Of a stretch of DNA of 6,149 nt, positions 5,019 through 6,149 are shown one piece after another. Source of the DNA: Chloroflexota bacterium. Its GTDB lineage: Bacteria; Chloroflexota; Anaerolineae; Thermoflexales; Thermoflexaceae. Below the pieces are notes generated by a model. That model was given only the letters and a program-made list of their open reading frames with translations. It searched no databases and was not told the DNA's origin. Numbering within the stretch: the stretch's first letter is position 1; every line of letters starts with the position of its first letter. Both the position numbers and the translations under genes were made by a program. The stretch lies in NCBI GenBank assembly GCA_030550075.1, contig JAUQQB010000180.1, forward strand, positions 1 through 6,149. The letters are read 5' to 3'.

Positions 5019-6149
5019 ATGGAGCTCATCCTGACGATCAATGGTGAACAGCGCGCGTTCTCGATCACCCCATCCACGCGCCTTCTCGATCTGTTACGCC
5101 GCGCAGGATATTATGGGGTCAAACACGGATGCGATGATGGCTCATGCGGGATGTGCACGGTCCTCCTGGATGGCACCCCCATCCTCTCCTGCGTCACGCT
5201 GGCAGCCAGGGTCCACGGGCGTTCCATCCTCACCATTGAGGGGGTGGGACGGACGCTGGAGCTGGGCTGGCGGCGGACGGAAGGCCTGCATCCTATCCAG
5301 GAGGCCTTCATCGAAACCGGGGCGATTCAATGTGGTTTCTGCACCCCTGCCTTCGTGCTGGCGGCGAAGGCGCTGCTGGATCGCAACCCGAATCCCACCG
5401 AAGAGGAGGTCCGCGAAGCCTTCGGCGGGATCCTCTGTCGCTGCACCGGCTACCTGAAGCCGGTCCAGGCGGTGTTGCGGGCGGCGGCGCGGATGCGGGG
5501 GGAGCCGGTCCCCTCCATCGAGGAGGAGGCCCGGCGGATGATCATTCCGCCTGAAGCTCCGCTCCCCCTGGGCGAGATGGTTCCAGGGGAGGAAATCGCC
5601 CCGCCGGAGCCCGGAGGAGGCACCGGTCTCCAAACCCGAACGGTCGTCCTGCCGACAATCGTGCTGCCCCAGCCAGTCCCGGAGACCCGCGTGGTAGGGA
5701 AACCGGAGAAGAAGGTGGATGCCCTTCGCCTGGTTCAGGGGAAGCCCGCCTTCACCGATGACTTCGAGATCCGCGGCATGTTGCATGCCAAAGTCCTCAA
5801 GAGCCCGGTCCCCCATGCCCGGATCAAACGGATTGATGTCAGCCGGGCACGGGCGTTGCCCGGGGTGGTGGCCGTGCTGACCTATCAGGATCTCCCCCGG
5901 GTGGTTTACTCCACGGCCGGGCAATCGGATCCCATCCCCGGGCCGCTGGACACCTTCTCGCTGGATTCGAAGGTTCGTTTCGTGGGGGATCGGGTGGCCT
6001 TCGTGGCGGCGGAGACCCTGGAGATCGCGGAGAAAGCCCTGGAGTTGATCGAGGTGGAATACGAGGAGCTGCCAGCCATCCTGGATCCGCGGGACGCGAT
6101 GAAGCCAGGGGCGCCGATCATCCACGATGAGCCGGAGTATGTGCCTTTC
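5019..6149 (+). CDS. Xanthine dehydrogenase/aldehyde oxidoreductase-type Mo hydroxylase, 5' part
   Basis: The frame is open from the ATG to the window edge (377 codons, no stop), so the gene is truncated by the window. These enzymes hydroxylate purines, aldehydes or related compounds at a molybdopterin centre and pass electrons out through two 2Fe-2S clusters. The plant-type 2Fe-2S domain (1-about 75) has C38, C43, C46 and C58. The helical 2Fe-2S domain (about 80-160) has C105-GF-C108 and C140-R-C142-TGY. A Pro/Glu-rich linker (about 163-224) follows. The a/b hammerhead domain of the large subunit starts near 225, with GKPAFTDD (241-248), HARI, and FVGDRVAFVAAE (321-332). Small and large subunits are thus one chain, as in Desulfovibrio Mop-type aldehyde oxidoreductase and the selenium-dependent xanthine dehydrogenase family. 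The FAD domain is absent. The molybdenum-binding and catalytic residues lie beyond the window, so substrate cannot be assigned. Confidence 0.93.
   Translation, partial: MELILTINGEQRAFSITPSTRLLDLLRRAGYYGVKHGCDDGSCGMCTVLLDGTPILSCVTLAARVHGRSILTIEGVGRTLELGWRRTEGLHPIQEAFIETGAIQCGFCTPAFVLAAKALLDRNPNPTEEEVREAFGGILCRCTGYLKPVQAVLRAAARMRGEPVPSIEEEARRMIIPPEAPLPLGEMVPGEEIAPPEPGGGTGLQTRTVVLPTIVLPQPVPETRVVGKPEKKVDALRLVQGKPAFTDDFEIRGMLHAKVLKSPVPHARIKRIDVSRARALPGVVAVLTYQDLPRVVYSTAGQSDPIPGPLDTFSLDSKVRFVGDRVAFVAAETLEIAEKALELIEVEYEELPAILDPRDAMKPGAPIIHDEPEYVPF
5521..5540 (+). promoter_or_regulatory. Possible internal translation start in the linker
   Basis: AGGAGGAGG (5521-5529) lies 8 bases before an in-frame ATG (5538-5540, Met174), exactly where a stand-alone large subunit would begin. 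It is encoded by consecutive Glu codons in a GC-rich gene, so chance is a serious alternative. Confidence 0.25.

Noticed and set aside
5041..5457. 138-codon plus-strand open frame starting just inside the hydroxylase
   Set aside because: It is out of frame with the true gene, which carries all eight cluster cysteines and has the good ribosome binding site at 5008.
5142..6125. 327-codon minus-strand open frame opposite the hydroxylase
   Set aside because: It is antisense to the conserved 2Fe-2S and hammerhead coding sequence and has no recognisable domain.

Overview
The window comes from a GC-rich bacterium. It holds three real protein genes: a minus-strand clpB disaggregase (200-2812), a plus-strand GltD-like FAD/iron-sulphur oxidoreductase (3330-4808), and the first 377 codons of a plus-strand xanthine dehydrogenase/aldehyde oxidoreductase-type molybdenum hydroxylase (5019 to the window end). 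The Arg/Glu-rich proteins, the strong bias for G or C at third codon positions, the single-chain 2Fe-2S plus molybdenum-subunit layout and the G-run palindromic repeats between genes would fit a thermophilic Chloroflexota-like lineage. That placement is inference; no rRNA or other phylogenetic marker is present.

Layout from left to right. Positions 1-46 are one arm of a palindromic G-run repeat cut by the window edge. Positions 47-140 hold no gene. A strong intrinsic terminator for clpB lies at 141-189, followed by clpB itself. The 517-base divergent intergenic region (2813-3329) has no convincing gene but is dense in signals. Moving away from clpB it contains the clpB ribosome binding site, three direct repeats at an exact 11-bp period, a perfect 12-bp palindrome, a second and inverted copy of the G-run palindrome, two tandem GTGA-N6-TCAC (CRP/FNR-type) sites set around a -35/-10 promoter, and a strong Shine-Dalgarno sequence for the GltD-like gene. 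After that gene comes a perfect 15-bp terminator hairpin (4845-4886), then an extended -10 promoter (4948-4956) and a strong ribosome binding site for the molybdenum hydroxylase.

How the genes may work together. ClpB is a general stress chaperone and need not be related to its neighbours. The two redox genes face the same way and are probably separate transcription units. The hydroxylase chain goes straight from its 2Fe-2S domains into the molybdenum-subunit fold with no FAD domain, and no FAD subunit gene is visible in the window. The GltD-like protein has two 4Fe-4S motifs, FAD and NAD(P)H folds, and no glutamate synthase large subunit beside it. It is therefore a candidate electron-transfer partner for the hydroxylase. 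That pairing is inference from neighbourhood. The points most worth a second look are the paired CRP/FNR-type sites, the clpB-flanking G-run palindromes, the 11-bp triple repeat upstream of clpB, and the long proline-rich linker with an internal ribosome-binding-site-like signal in the hydroxylase.
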